DNA from: Chlamydia trachomatis
GTDB lineage: Bacteria; Chlamydiota; Chlamydiia; Chlamydiales; Rhabdochlamydiaceae
Assembly (NCBI GenBank): GCA_945898205.1
Contig: CAMDHO010000011.1
Coordinates: forward strand, 1-47,852
Reading direction: 5' to 3'
DNA: 47,852 nt
The notes under the pieces are model-generated. The model had not been told where the DNA came from. It saw only the letters and a program-made list of their open reading frames with translations, and made no database searches. This document shows positions 25,380-34,765 of this stretch, in pieces (position 1 is the stretch's first letter; every line of letters starts with the position of its first letter). The position numbers and the translations under genes are program-made.

Positions 25380-27353
25380 CTAATTAAATTTTAATTTTTT
25401 TTGTAGCAACCTAAGAGAATTAAGCCCTACTAAAACAGTGCCTCCTTCATGGAGAACCACAGCCACCCAAAGAGGAACCCATCCTAAAAGAGCTGGGGTT
25501 GTAGCAAGAAGAATAACACTAAGAGCTAAAGAAAGGTTTTGTTTAACAATTTTTATCGTTTGGTGAGATTTTTGAATAAGCCAATCTAAAGAATCAATGT
25601 CGTCTTGTAAGAAAACTACGTCAGAAGCATCGATTGCGGAAGAGCTTCCTATTTTACCCATAGATATTCCAACAGTGGCTCTAGCAAGAGCTGGAGCATC
25701 GTTAACCCCATCTCCTACCATGATAAGACCATAGTCTTTAGAAAGAAGAGATACTTGATCAAGCTTGTCTTGGGGTTTTAAGTCTGCAAAGACATTCGAA
25801 ATCCCGATTTCTAGGGCAATAGGGAGAGCATTTTTCTTCTGATCGCCTGTTAACATGGCAGTCTTCATTCCAAGCTTGTTTTGAAGATTATAGATCAATG
25901 CTTTTACGTTAGGTCGTAATTCATCTTGGAAGTGAAAGGCAAAAAGAGAGTTTCCTAACAGGAAATAAGTTTGAGTGGAACTGGAAAAAGAATGTTGATC
26001 AAGGGAAGAATCTGTTTTTGAAGAAATAAAATTTTTATTTCCAATAAAACAGGATGTAGATTGGAAAGAGGCTTGAATTCCAGATCCAGGAATAGATTCG
26101 AATGAGTCAAGATCAATTAAAGAGATTTTTTTTTCTTTCGCAAATGAGACAATAGCATCTGCCATAGGATGTTTAACAAGTCTTTCCATAGAGCCTGCAA
26201 TAGAAACTACTAAGTTAAGATCAAGTTGCTCGGCTTCTTTATTAAGAGGTATAAGTTGCGTGCAGTAAAGTTTTCCTGTTGTTAAAGTACCTGTTTTGTC
26301 AAAAGCGATATAGTGACATTTAGAAAGAGCATCTAAAATAATGCCCCCTTTTAGCAAAATACCTTTCCGTGCGCAGCAGCTAATGGCTGAAAGATAAGCA
26401 GTAGGTGTTGCAATTACAAGGGCGCAAGGAGATGCAGCGATTAAAAAAGAGAGTGCTCGATAGATAGAACCTTCCAAACCTAAATAGGGGATGTTAAGAA
26501 ACAAAGGGAGTGAAAGAGAAAAGAAGGCTGTGAGAAAAATAATAGATGTAGCATATCTTTTTCCAAAACTATCAATCCATTGTTGTAGAACGGGCTTAGA
26601 CTCTGTTGCATCGGAGACCATTTGAATGATTTTACTTAAGGTAGAATCTTGAGCTGTAGTTACTGTTTTTATAGTAAGAGAACCATCTAAGTTACGAGCT
26701 CCTGCGGGGATTTCATCTCCAATTGTTTTAGATAAAGGAGTGCTTTCACCTGTTAAATGACTTAAGTTAACAAAGGAACTTCCGTGTAAAACAATGCCAT
26801 CTAAAGGAATCACTTCTCCAGCTTTAATTAAAATAGAAGAGCCTATGGGGATTTCTTTAACTGATTTTTCTACAAGATGTCCATCTTTTTCAATAATGCA
26901 AGCCTTAGAAGGGGAAAGATTGTGCAAGGAAATGAGGGCGCTTTTTGTTTTAAGAGTGACTAGAGTTTCCATAGAGCCGGAGAGTTCAAATAAGACAAGA
27001 AGCAAAGCCCCTTCTAACCCACTTCCTATTAATACAGAAAGAAGAGCCGCTAATGTCATAAGGATGTCAATGTTGATATTTAAACCTTTGATGTCTTCGA
27101 TAGCGCCGATCAAAGCAGGGGTTCCGGAAATTACATAGACAATAAGAAGGAAAACATGAGAAATATCTAAGGAAATAAAATGGAAAGCAAAAGAAAGAAG
27201 AAGGCAAAGCGCAGAAAGTATAGAAGACTTTAAAGGAAGGTTTTTCCCCCATTGTTTAGAGTCAGCTGTTAGAAAAGGGCTGATGGATTCTTCTTTGCCG
27301 GAGGCAAAGAATTCATCAAAAGCATAAGGCGTTGTTTTATTTTCTATGCCCAT
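25380..27353 (-). CDS. P1B-type heavy-metal ATPase, P1B-4-like
   Basis: This P-type ATPase pumps transition-metal ions out of the cytoplasm. The sequence shows the TGES motif (LSHLTGESTPLSKT), the phosphorylation site AFDKTGTLTTGKL, MLTGDQKKNALPIA and MVGDGVNDAPALARA. The membrane metal site reads SPC (AASPCALVIATPTA), and the last helices carry HEGGT. The SPC plus HEGGT pair marks the P1B-4 subgroup, linked to Co2+, Fe2+ or Zn2+ export. There is no N-terminal CxxC domain, as usual for P1B-4. The preferred start at 27353 (MGIENKTTPYAF) overlaps the stop of the upstream VIT-like gene by 10 bases. C. trachomatis CT727 is the likely counterpart. Confidence 0.9.
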   Translation of the reverse strand: MGIENKTTPYAFDEFFASGKEESISPFLTADSKQWGKNLPLKSSILSALCLLLSFAFHFISLDISHVFLLIVYVISGTPALIGAIEDIKGLNINIDILMTLAALLSVLIGSGLEGALLLVLFELSGSMETLVTLKTKSALISLHNLSPSKACIIEKDGHLVEKSVKEIPIGSSILIKAGEVIPLDGIVLHGSSFVNLSHLTGESTPLSKTIGDEIPAGARNLDGSLTIKTVTTAQDSTLSKIIQMVSDATESKPVLQQWIDSFGKRYATSIIFLTAFFSLSLPLFLNIPYLGLEGSIYRALSFLIAASPCALVIATPTAYLSAISCCARKGILLKGGIILDALSKCHYIAFDKTGTLTTGKLYCTQLIPLNKEAEQLDLNLVVSIAGSMERLVKHPMADAIVSFAKEKKISLIDLDSFESIPGSGIQASFQSTSCFIGNKNFISSKTDSSLDQHSFSSSTQTYFLLGNSLFAFHFQDELRPNVKALIYNLQNKLGMKTAMLTGDQKKNALPIALEIGISNVFADLKPQDKLDQVSLLSKDYGLIMVGDGVNDAPALARATVGISMGKIGSSSAIDASDVVFLQDDIDSLDWLIQKSHQTIKIVKQNLSLALSVILLATTPALLGWVPLWVAVVLHEGGTVLVGLNSLRLLQKKLKFN

Positions 27354-28102
27354 TTTTCTATTAACTCTTGTATAAAGTGAATGGAGCCTAAGCTTAAGAC
27401 GAAAATGGCAAGGTTCCAAACAAAAGAGGGAAGTATTTTGATGTTTTCTATTTTTGCAGTCCAAATTCCAGCGCCGAGAAAAAGAGGTAAAGAGGAGAGA
27501 AGAAACCCGTAAGAAGAAACTAGGTAATAAGATAGAGCTCCAATTACTAGAGCTGTAGAAACTCCTAAGAAGGCCCCAGATGCTTGTTTAAGAGGGTGTT
27601 CGTAGGATTCTAAAGAAAGGCCTAATTCTTCTGTAAGCATTACTTGAAGAAGCCTGTTATCATCAGCCATTAGAACATCGAGCACTTCAGTAAGAAGTTC
27701 TCCTTCAAATCCTTTGGCTTGATATAATTCCATGAGCTCTTCTCTTTCTTGAGGCCTGTGATGTTCTATTTCCCATCGTTCTTCTTCAATCAATATATGA
27801 AGCCGTTCAAGTCTAGCCCAGCCTAACAAGGCGCTCCGAGATGTTTTCCAAATCAGCCAACCCCCTAAGAAAAGAAGAGTTAATAGTGCTGCTTTAGTTT
27901 GTGGTAATAGTTCAAAAGAAATGCTTGCTATAAGAGCCATAGCAAGAGCTGAATCTCTTAGAGAATCTGCAAAAGCAGCTTGATATCCGGAGATCTCTGT
28001 GCCGTGGATTTCAGCAGAAGCTTGAGATCCTTTTAATCTAGCTTCTCTTATATGATCAGGAATGCTTTTTCCATGAAAATGTTCTGATGTTCTATGTGGC
28101 AT
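27344..28102 (-). CDS. VIT1/CCC1-like membrane protein (CT728-type)
   Basis: The 252-residue protein has about five hydrophobic helices (two near 55-85, three in the last 80 residues) separated by a long charged stretch, EEERWEIEHHRPQEREELME, then LLTEVLDVLMADDN and LQVMLTEELGL. Glu-rich cytosolic helices followed by LKQASGAFLGVSTALVIGAL match VIT/CCC1 iron-manganese carriers. Gene order (serS, this gene, P-type ATPase) matches CT729-CT728-CT727. It sits 12 bases after the aminopeptidase and overlaps the ATPase start by 10 bases. Iron or manganese as substrate is inference from the family. Confidence 0.7.
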   Translation of the reverse strand: MPHRTSEHFHGKSIPDHIREARLKGSQASAEIHGTEISGYQAAFADSLRDSALAMALIASISFELLPQTKAALLTLLFLGGWLIWKTSRSALLGWARLERLHILIEEERWEIEHHRPQEREELMELYQAKGFEGELLTEVLDVLMADDNRLLQVMLTEELGLSLESYEHPLKQASGAFLGVSTALVIGALSYYLVSSYGFLLSSLPLFLGAGIWTAKIENIKILPSFVWNLAIFVLSLGSIHFIQELIEKWA

Positions 28103-28114
28103 AAGAAATTTCCT

Positions 28115-29380
28115 TTAGGGTTTCAAAGCTTGAGTTAAAAAAGTTACTAAATCTAGATAATCATTTATTGCTAAAACCTCTCGAGAAGAGTGCATAGAGA
28201 GTTGAGGGCATCCGAGGTCTAGTGTGGGGATTCCTGTAGAGGCGGTTAGAAACGGTCCTACAGTGCTTCCAGAAGGCATGTCGGAGCGGGGAGCAAACTT
28301 TTGAATGGAAAGGTTTGCTTTTTGAGCGATTTGCATTCCATGGGATAGTGTTTGAGCTGAAGATGCATACTTTAAACCTGCATGAGATTTGAAAGCAATT
28401 CCTTTGCCCAGAAGTATTTGATGATTAGGATCATGTTTTTCTGTATGCATAGGATTTAAAGCATGAGCCATGTCTAAGGAAAGGCAAAGAGAGTTTCTTT
28501 TTAAAATAAGAAACTCTTCTTCGCTTAAGTTATAAAAAGTTTTAATGCGAGTTAGGATGTCTGCTAAAAAAGAAGAAGAAGCGCCTTCCCAAGAAAGAGA
28601 TCCAATTTCTTCGTGGTCAAAAAAGATGGCTAAAGGGAGGACTGAAGATTCTTCATAGGTGGCTATGGCGCAGGCTGCTGCATGGACACTGGTTAAATTA
28701 TCAATTCGATAAGATGAGATCATTTCACTATGAAGCCCTATGAATCTAGAGGAGTCTAAAGGAACTAAAAAAAGATCAAAAGATAGAAGGGCGTCAAAAG
28801 AAAAGAAACGACGGAGTAAAGATTCTAAAGATAGAGGATTTGGGCTGTTTAAGCAAAAAAGAGGCATTAGATGCTTTTGTTGATTGACTAGAGGTCCTTT
28901 TTCATTGACGTCTCTTTGCAGGTGGATGGCAAGTTCTGGAATAATCATCGGAATGTCATCTAAAAAGATAATTTGCTCTTTAATTTCATTTTTTTTATTT
29001 GTAAAAAAAATGCGACCCGCTAAGGCAAGGTCTCGGTTGAGCCAAGAATGAAGGATAGGACCCCCATAGACCTCAACTTCTAAAAGGTTCATCTGATTTT
29101 GATGAACATCGGGACATGGTTTAACTTTAAGTCCAGGGCTGTCTGTATGAGCGGCCATAAGCACTAGTTTAGAGGGGGCTGTTTTAGGAAGGCAAAAAGC
29201 CCCTAGAGATCCGCCTCTTGTGACGAAGTAGTTTTTTTCTTTTTGTAAATCCCAAGCTAGATTTTCTTCCAAGGGAAGGAAATCTTTTAGGGAAAGTCTG
29301 TTTCCTAGTTGCCTTACGCAGTGCCAAGGGGTAGGGGAGGAGTCTAAAAAAGATCTGAAATCTTCGATCAAAGAGGACAT
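28115..29380 (-). CDS. apeB: M18-family aspartyl aminopeptidase
   Basis: The 421-residue cytosolic zinc aminopeptidase removes N-terminal acidic residues from peptides. Metal and catalytic motifs are LVLMAAHTDSPGLKVKP (His, Asp), LAIFFDHEEIGSLSWEGASS (DHEE), LSLDMAHALNPMHTEKHDP, and LGCPQLSMHSSREV with the last His ligand. The family forms large dodecamers. It begins 10 bases after the serS stop and precedes the VIT-like gene, so all four share one transcript. The insertion here is a difference from the C. trachomatis order as I recall it. Confidence 0.9.
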   Translation of the reverse strand: MSSLIEDFRSFLDSSPTPWHCVRQLGNRLSLKDFLPLEENLAWDLQKEKNYFVTRGGSLGAFCLPKTAPSKLVLMAAHTDSPGLKVKPCPDVHQNQMNLLEVEVYGGPILHSWLNRDLALAGRIFFTNKKNEIKEQIIFLDDIPMIIPELAIHLQRDVNEKGPLVNQQKHLMPLFCLNSPNPLSLESLLRRFFSFDALLSFDLFLVPLDSSRFIGLHSEMISSYRIDNLTSVHAAACAIATYEESSVLPLAIFFDHEEIGSLSWEGASSSFLADILTRIKTFYNLSEEEFLILKRNSLCLSLDMAHALNPMHTEKHDPNHQILLGKGIAFKSHAGLKYASSAQTLSHGMQIAQKANLSIQKFAPRSDMPSGSTVGPFLTASTGIPTLDLGCPQLSMHSSREVLAINDYLDLVTFLTQALKP

Positions 29381-29390
29381 GCTAGCCTTT

Positions 29391-30677
29391 TTAAATAGTG
29401 TTTTGGGGTTTAATCTCTTTTAGTCCATTTAAGTATTTTTGTAAAACAGTAGGAATTAAAACACTTCCATCTTCTTGTTGATTATTTTCTAATAAGGACA
29501 CCATAAGTCGAGATGTGGCAAGACCGGACCCGTTTAATGTGTGTAGAAGTTCTGGTTTTTCCTCTTTTCTTTTAAATCGAATTTGAGAGCGTCTTGATTG
29601 ATAGTCTGTGCAATTAGAAATAGAAGAGACTTCATAGTAGCGGTTTTGTCCGGGAAGCCAAACTTCTAGATCAACTGTTTTTGCTGCAGCAAAAGACATG
29701 TCGCCGGTAACGAGGAGCATGTTTCTATAGTGGATGTTAAGTCCTTGAAGAATTTGCTCTGCAGAAGCTAGCATTTCTTCAAAAATATGGGGACTTTCTT
29801 CGGGAAGTGCAAAGCAAAACATTTCAACTTTATTAAATTGGTGAACGCGGATGAGTCCTCTTTCTTGAGAACCGGCAGCTCCAGCCTCTCTTCGAAAGCA
29901 AGGGGAATAGCTCATGTATTTTTTAGGGAGCTCTTTTGCATCAAAAATTTCATCATAATGAAGTCCATTTAAAGCAATTTCAGAAGTGGGGATTAGGTAA
30001 AGGTGATAGTCATCATCATGGATTTTAAAAAGCTGTTTTTCAAATTTAGGAAGTTGCCCTGAACCAAACATCATGTCGGGCTTTACTAAGTGCGGAACCA
30101 TCCACATTTCAAAACCATTAGCAATATGACTATCGATCATATAATTAATAAGGGCCCATTCAAGACGAGCTCCTAGGTTTTTATAGACAGGCCATCCGCT
30201 TCCAGATAGCTTGGCCCCTCTTTGAAAATCGAAGAGATGAAGAGATTCATTGAGTTCTACGTGGTTTTTAGGAGAGAAAGAAAATTCTCTTTTTTCTCCA
30301 TAGGTTTTAATACAGACGTTATCTTTAGGGTCTAAAGAAGACTTAATTCCTTCCATGGGGGGGTTAGGAATTGCAGAAAGTTTTTGAATTAGTAACGCAT
30401 CAACTTCTTCAAGTTCTTTATCCAAAGAAGAGATTTGATCCCCAAGGCCAGAAACTTTTTCCATAAGATCGGATGCGTCTTGTTTGCTTCTTTTTCTATC
30501 TCCAATTTCTTTAGAAAGGGTGTTTCTAGTAGCTTTAAGTTCTTCAACTATGAGTTTGATTTCTCGAGATTTTTCATCGAGTGCAATGATCGGAGCTAAA
30601 GAGATTTCGGGGTCTTTTGTTTTTAAAAGAGATTCTAAATGAGCAGGGTTTTTACGGACTAATTTAATGTCTAGCAT
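29391..30677 (-). CDS. serS: Seryl-tRNA synthetase
   Basis: The 428-residue class II synthetase charges tRNA-Ser. It starts MLDIKLVRKNPAHLESLL and has the long N-terminal coiled-coil arm (about 30-100). Motif 2 is YMSYSPCFRREAGAAGSQER with RGLIRVHQFNKVEMF, and motif 3 is LNGSGLATSRLMVSLLENNQ. LIPTSEIALNGLHYDE and YYEVSSISNCTDYQSRRSQI are also family hallmarks. It is first in an operon with apeB, the VIT-like gene and the P1B ATPase. Confidence 0.96.
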   Translation of the reverse strand: MLDIKLVRKNPAHLESLLKTKDPEISLAPIIALDEKSREIKLIVEELKATRNTLSKEIGDRKRSKQDASDLMEKVSGLGDQISSLDKELEEVDALLIQKLSAIPNPPMEGIKSSLDPKDNVCIKTYGEKREFSFSPKNHVELNESLHLFDFQRGAKLSGSGWPVYKNLGARLEWALINYMIDSHIANGFEMWMVPHLVKPDMMFGSGQLPKFEKQLFKIHDDDYHLYLIPTSEIALNGLHYDEIFDAKELPKKYMSYSPCFRREAGAAGSQERGLIRVHQFNKVEMFCFALPEESPHIFEEMLASAEQILQGLNIHYRNMLLVTGDMSFAAAKTVDLEVWLPGQNRYYEVSSISNCTDYQSRRSQIRFKRKEEKPELLHTLNGSGLATSRLMVSLLENNQQEDGSVLIPTVLQKYLNGLKEIKPQNTI

Positions 30678-31297
30678 AGGAAAGTTCCTTATAATCGTGC
30701 AGAAATGTTCTTAATCAAATAGTAAATCTCTAATCTCTAAAAGTCAATTTCTTCCTTGAAGCTAGTAAAAATCAAAGGATGAGTAAACTGGTTGGCTTAG
30801 GAAATGGTATTAAGCTGTATAGGGCCTTGTTATGGAAAGAAAGGTTAAAGCTGCACCGGAATGCATGACCCATTTAGAGAGTGATTTTCGATAGAGAGGC
30901 AAGTGATCCTCAAACTTTTTTACTAAAATATTAGCCAAAACACTGTCATCAGCTCGGCGCTTCGGGAAAATGGTGCTTGGCAAGTCAGCGAATAAATTCC
31001 TTTATAAAATAACTCCCGAGAGTATGAGCCAGTTTGTGAGTTACTTCTTTTCCTGTTTTTATAAGAGATGTCCCTGTCTCTTTGCAAATATTCTCTTCTT
31101 CAGGAATGTCAATGAGAGTTGTTTTTAACAGGTAAATCTGCAGGAAACCTAATTGCATCTTGTCCGTAATCGGTTTTCGAGGAGATTTGGGTTCTGGATC
31201 GTTTTGACAGCACCTTTTTTTAGAAAAAATGTAGTATTTTTAATTTTAAATATCTAGTGTGTTTTTATATGGATAAATCATTTTTTTAAGGAGCGGT
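30678..31297. other. 620-base intergenic region, mostly empty
   Basis: It lies between divergent serS and autotransporter genes. A 57-codon minus-strand frame (30985-31158, ATG at 31158, MQLGFLQIYLLKTTLIDIPE) is open further upstream without a start and may be a gene relic. A short + frame at 30832 (MERKVKAAPECMTHLESDFR) looks like another scrap. The last 60 bases should hold the autotransporter promoter. Nothing else is supported. Confidence 0.4.
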
Positions 31298-34231
31298 ATG
31301 TATCTTATAAGCAGTATAATGACCTCTTTGACTTGTTTTACTTTAGTAAATCAAGCACTTTCGGCACAGACGGCCTTTCTGGGTGCGGGGCCTCCTGCGG
31401 CTCCTGAGTGTAATGTAGAGGATGGCGGAGTTGGGTTTAAGGAGGCTATCGAAAATGTAAATGCAGGAACCTGTACGAGTGTTAAATTTAAGGGCTCAAA
31501 AGCGTGGGCAGGCACTAGTACCCCCATAACTGCGCTAGGGATCACAGAGTTTAGCTCTAGTCGAGCGGGATATGCGACTGTTTTTAAATCATGCAACTGC
31601 GACACAGCGCTGATTTCCACGGCAACCTGGGGCACAACGCTTTCTTTGGGACAGCAGAGCTCTAGTACAGTGGATTTTCTATTAGAAGATCAGTTAGTTG
31701 ATGTGGAAAGTGGACTTTTGCGGGTGCCTTTGTCGAGCTTCCCAACGATTAACCTTGGTAATTATTCAGCATTGGGAAAGGGGGTTACTGTTAAGCTGAA
31801 AAACGCTAAAGTAGAAGTTGTTAAGTCGGATGGAACCGTTTATGCAAGCGCAGAGACACCAGCTAGAATCGCCTGCAATGGAACGAATGAAGTCCATACG
31901 GAACAGGGTGTTAAATACGACTTCACAGGTGATGTTAGTAGCTCACTAGGAGGAGTGTTTATAAAAACAGGGCTAGGAACGCTTCGTTTCGGCGGAATGA
32001 ACAATACGTATCCTGAAACGGTTATTCTAACAGAGGGGACTTTAGAGGTGGCTGGTGCTTTACTGGCAGAGGTTCCTTCCTCTCCTCCTGTTTACAGATT
32101 CGCGACTCTAGAGATTGGTGCAGCGAAATTGAGTTTTGCTGGTTGGGGTTCCTCCGATGCTGCTAAGAAGGCAGTTTATATGCCATCAGATGTGAATGTT
32201 ACAGATCTGAATAGTGCTATTCACGCAGAGGCTTGCGATGTGGTGCTTGCTGGCAAGTTTAAAGGACCGGGGAAGCTGAACTTGGAAGGTTTGGGGGGAG
32301 GGACCTTCAGGACTTTTGGAGGATATAATGTTGCTGAAGGAGGGACTCGGATTGCTGTAGGCGCAACGCTTCAGGTGCTTGATGCTGGATGGTTCGCTGA
32401 TGGAGATGTAGAGCTTATGGGAACTTTAGCGTTTGCGGCAAATGCTACTGTTCCTGCGCTTATAGTTACTGGGCCGGCGGCTGCGCTCGATGCTAGGGGA
32501 AATAACCTAACAATTGCTAATCGGATTATGGGAACCGGACAAGTTAGCTTAGTGGATACTAGTGCTACAGGTAAAGGAACGGTCTTTATTCCTAAAGGTG
32601 CTGTGATAGATAATCACGGGGGAATTGCTATAAAAATGCCTACCCGTCTTGAGGGAACTGTAACTAGCCTTGTTACAGTAGCTGAGACTGGAGTTTTAAA
32701 AGGGACCGGCAAGTGTGGGTTTTTAGGTGTGTGGGCAGAAGGAACGGTCAGTCCAGGACTTTCCTCTGGAACTATCCAGGTAGGCGGTGCTGTGAATTTT
32801 GCAAGAGGAGCAATGCTTAATATTGATTTAGACGCTAATGGAGCTTCTAGTCTAGTAGCTGGTGGACTAGTTGATATTGCTCCTGGAGCTGAGCTTGGCT
32901 TTAAAGTCTTGCCTGGTTTTTCTATTAGCTCGGCATCAGAGTTCACGATTTTAGAATCTGATATCGGTATTCTAGGCGACTTCGATTTGCACAACCCGTA
33001 TATTTTAATGGCTCCTGCATTAGTTCGCTCAGCTAGAGATCTAAAGGTGCGTTTTGACTTGGCTGAATTTAGCTTAGCGGGACTTAAAGGAAATCCTCAA
33101 GCAGTTGGTGAAGCCTTTGATGAGATCATAGCGTCTGGAAGTAGAGCTTTAAATGGAGTCATTGATTCACTGGTTTCTTTTACAACGGCTGAAATTTCTT
33201 CAGCTTTAAATCAAATGCATCCGGCCCTTTATAAAGGCCTCGCTATTTCTCAAGAAAATAATGCGGTAAAAGTAAGGGATTCTCTTAGTTATAGAATGCA
33301 AAATGAACTAGATAGGGAGTATTGTTATTCATTTGTAAAAAACCAGGCAGATCCATCCAAGACAGAACCGTGCTCTAGAGAAAAGAAAAAGATGTCGGTT
33401 TGGATAGATGGATTTGGAGATGTCTTGCGACAAAAGTCAGAATATTCTAGTCAAAGCAATCAATATGAATATCAAAATAAGACAGGGGGTCTTGTTCTAG
33501 GTCTTGATCGAATGTTTGCTAAGTATTTTTATGCGGGAGCTCTTGGGGGCTATACAAGTTCTGATATTCATTGGGAACAGGATCAAGGATCTGGCAATAT
33601 TGATACAGGCTATGGGGGGTTATATTTCTCAGCTCTGAGTAAAATGTTTTATGCGAATGCTTCTGTTATTGGAGGTTGGAGTCATTTCAATGGAAAAAGA
33701 AATGTGAGTTATCCAGGAATGAATGCAACAGCTAAAAACAACCACGGGGGGGCTCAACTTCTTTCTCATCTAGATACAGGTCTTAATCTAGGGGCTAAGG
33801 GATTTACAGTGAGACCGTTTGATTCGTTTGATTATATTTCACAAAGTGAAGGTGGTTTTACAGAAAAAGGTGCTGGGTCTTTAAATTTAGACGTAAAGAA
33901 TAATAATTCTATTATGCTTCGTAATGAACTAGGGCTCCAATTCGCTGGGTGTATGTGTTTAGGTAATAGCAATTGGACTCTTTCTCCTAAAATCAGTTGG
34001 GTGAGAGAGGTTCGTGTTAAAGGAGCTAGGTATACGGCTAATTTTATAAATACATCTGAATCTTTTAATGTAACAGGTTATTTCCCGGATAGAAGTTTAG
34101 TCTCTCCCGGTGTAATGCTATCGGGAATGGTTTGGGACGATCTTTTAACGCTCGATTTATATTATAATGGGGAGTTTGGAAGAGGTTATACTGATCATAA
34201 TTACGGAGGGCAACTCCGATTTGGGTTCTAA
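31298..34231 (+). CDS. Autotransporter (type V secretion) outer-membrane protein
   Basis: The 977-residue protein starts with a signal peptide (MTSLTCFTLVNQALSA, probable cleavage after LSA) and has a long passenger with beta-helix-like repeats (GTLEVAGALLAEV, ANATVPALIVTGPAAALDAR, GKGTVFIPKGAVIDNHGGIA). An autotransporter beta-barrel follows from about residue 695 (KKKMSVWIDGFGDVLRQKS), ending in GQLRFGF with terminal Phe for outer-membrane insertion. Pmp hallmark repeats (GGAI, FxxN) are not evident, so it is Pmp-like only in architecture. It has an AAGGAG ribosome site. The passenger is visibly more GC-rich than the barrel and the neighbouring genes. Adhesion or immune exposure is inference. 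Confidence 0.88.
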   Translation: MYLISSIMTSLTCFTLVNQALSAQTAFLGAGPPAAPECNVEDGGVGFKEAIENVNAGTCTSVKFKGSKAWAGTSTPITALGITEFSSSRAGYATVFKSCNCDTALISTATWGTTLSLGQQSSSTVDFLLEDQLVDVESGLLRVPLSSFPTINLGNYSALGKGVTVKLKNAKVEVVKSDGTVYASAETPARIACNGTNEVHTEQGVKYDFTGDVSSSLGGVFIKTGLGTLRFGGMNNTYPETVILTEGTLEVAGALLAEVPSSPPVYRFATLEIGAAKLSFAGWGSSDAAKKAVYMPSDVNVTDLNSAIHAEACDVVLAGKFKGPGKLNLEGLGGGTFRTFGGYNVAEGGTRIAVGATLQVLDAGWFADGDVELMGTLAFAANATVPALIVTGPAAALDARGNNLTIANRIMGTGQVSLVDTSATGKGTVFIPKGAVIDNHGGIAIKMPTRLEGTVTSLVTVAETGVLKGTGKCGFLGVWAEGTVSPGLSSGTIQVGGAVNFARGAMLNIDLDANGASSLVAGGLVDIAPGAELGFKVLPGFSISSASEFTILESDIGILGDFDLHNPYILMAPALVRSARDLKVRFDLAEFSLAGLKGNPQAVGEAFDEIIASGSRALNGVIDSLVSFTTAEISSALNQMHPALYKGLAISQENNAVKVRDSLSYRMQNELDREYCYSFVKNQADPSKTEPCSREKKKMSVWIDGFGDVLRQKSEYSSQSNQYEYQNKTGGLVLGLDRMFAKYFYAGALGGYTSSDIHWEQDQGSGNIDTGYGGLYFSALSKMFYANASVIGGWSHFNGKRNVSYPGMNATAKNNHGGAQLLSHLDTGLNLGAKGFTVRPFDSFDYISQSEGGFTEKGAGSLNLDVKNNNSIMLRNELGLQFAGCMCLGNSNWTLSPKISWVREVRVKGARYTANFINTSESFNVTGYFPDRSLVSPGVMLSGMVWDDLLTLDLYYNGEFGRGYTDHNYGGQLRFGF

Positions 34232-34260
34232 GGGATAGCTGTAATCGTAAAGAAATCTAG

Positions 34261-34304
34261 GGAAGGCAAGAAAATAGGTTCTGCAACTTAAAATATTGCC
34301 TTCC
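34261..34304 (+). repeat. Inverted repeat downstream of the autotransporter
   Basis: GGAAGGCAA (34261-34269) and TTGCCTTCC (34296-34304) are perfect 9-bp inverted arms with a 26-base loop. No T tail follows, so it could be a weak terminator or an mRNA 3' stabilising stem. Confidence 0.45.
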
Positions 34305-34349
34305 TCAGATCCTTCAGCGGCAACAGCTCATAAAGCTGAGATAAAAAAA

Positions 34350-34505
34350 ATGGCTAAATGATAGTAAGCTTTGATTACAGGCGCTTCGCGAGGTTTAGCC
34401 GCTTATTACGCTGAAATTCTTGCCGAGAACGGAGCTTCTGTGGTTGTTAGTGGGCGGTCCAATTCGGCAGAGCAGCTAGATGAAGTGGTTGCAAAAATGA
34501 GAAAG
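34350..34505 (+). pseudogene. N-terminal fragment of a short-chain dehydrogenase/reductase
   Basis: From ATG 34350 the frame reads MAK, then three successive stops TGA TAG TAA (34359-34367), then ALITGASRGLAAYYAEILAE and NGASVVVSGRSNSAEQLDEV. The Rossmann TGASRGL motif identifies an SDR enzyme, which normally has about 250 residues. Only about 50 remain before the frame runs into transposase sequence. The triple stop is best explained by two small indels in an original MAK-x-DSK-ALITGASRG sequence. It is non-functional. Confidence 0.75.
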
Positions 34506-34640
34506 CATGGTAAAAGAGAAATGCTTTTTGTCTATGACAGAGGATATCCTTCTGAAGATTTCATTCAACAGCATCTGGATTTAGCGGTAGACTTTCTTTT
34601 TAGATTGCCTAGAAATCCTACTCCCCAATTGTTCCGTTGA
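34506..34640 (+). pseudogene. DDE transposase fragment fused in frame to the SDR remnant
   Basis: The frame continues as REMLFVYDRGYPSEDFIQQH and LDLAVDFLFRLPRN, the second-aspartate region of IS4-like transposases. It ends at TGA 34640 inside a sequence (34617-34643) that recurs at the end of the transposase gene at 47337. An insertion into the SDR gene followed by internal deletion is the simplest history. Confidence 0.65.
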
Positions 34641-34643
34641 GCC
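34617..34643 (+). repeat. IS-end-like sequence, copy 1
   Basis: These 27 bases (CCTACTCCCCAATTGTTCCG then TTGAGCC) match the reverse complement of 47308-47333 with two mismatches and one gap. They probably mark the end of the same or related insertion elements. Confidence 0.6.
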
Positions 34644-34765
34644 AGAAATAATGAATAAGATGCTCATTTAAATTAGTTTATTGCTAAAGATCTAAAAATT
34701 ATTTTAGTTTAATACTCCAAAAAAATGGAGATTCTGCTGTTGTCAAGAATAACAAGAGATCTTAT

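Noticed and set aside
27354-27464. 37-residue longer N-terminus for the metal ATPase
   Set aside because: It overlaps the end of the VIT-like gene by 120 bases; the ATG at 27353 gives the usual short overlap.
31351-32994. Long minus-strand frames inside the autotransporter gene
   Set aside because: They arise from the GC-richer codon use of the passenger and have no start signals.
34371-34640. Intact 89-residue protein
   Set aside because: It is a chimera of an SDR start and a transposase middle, preceded by three in-frame stops.
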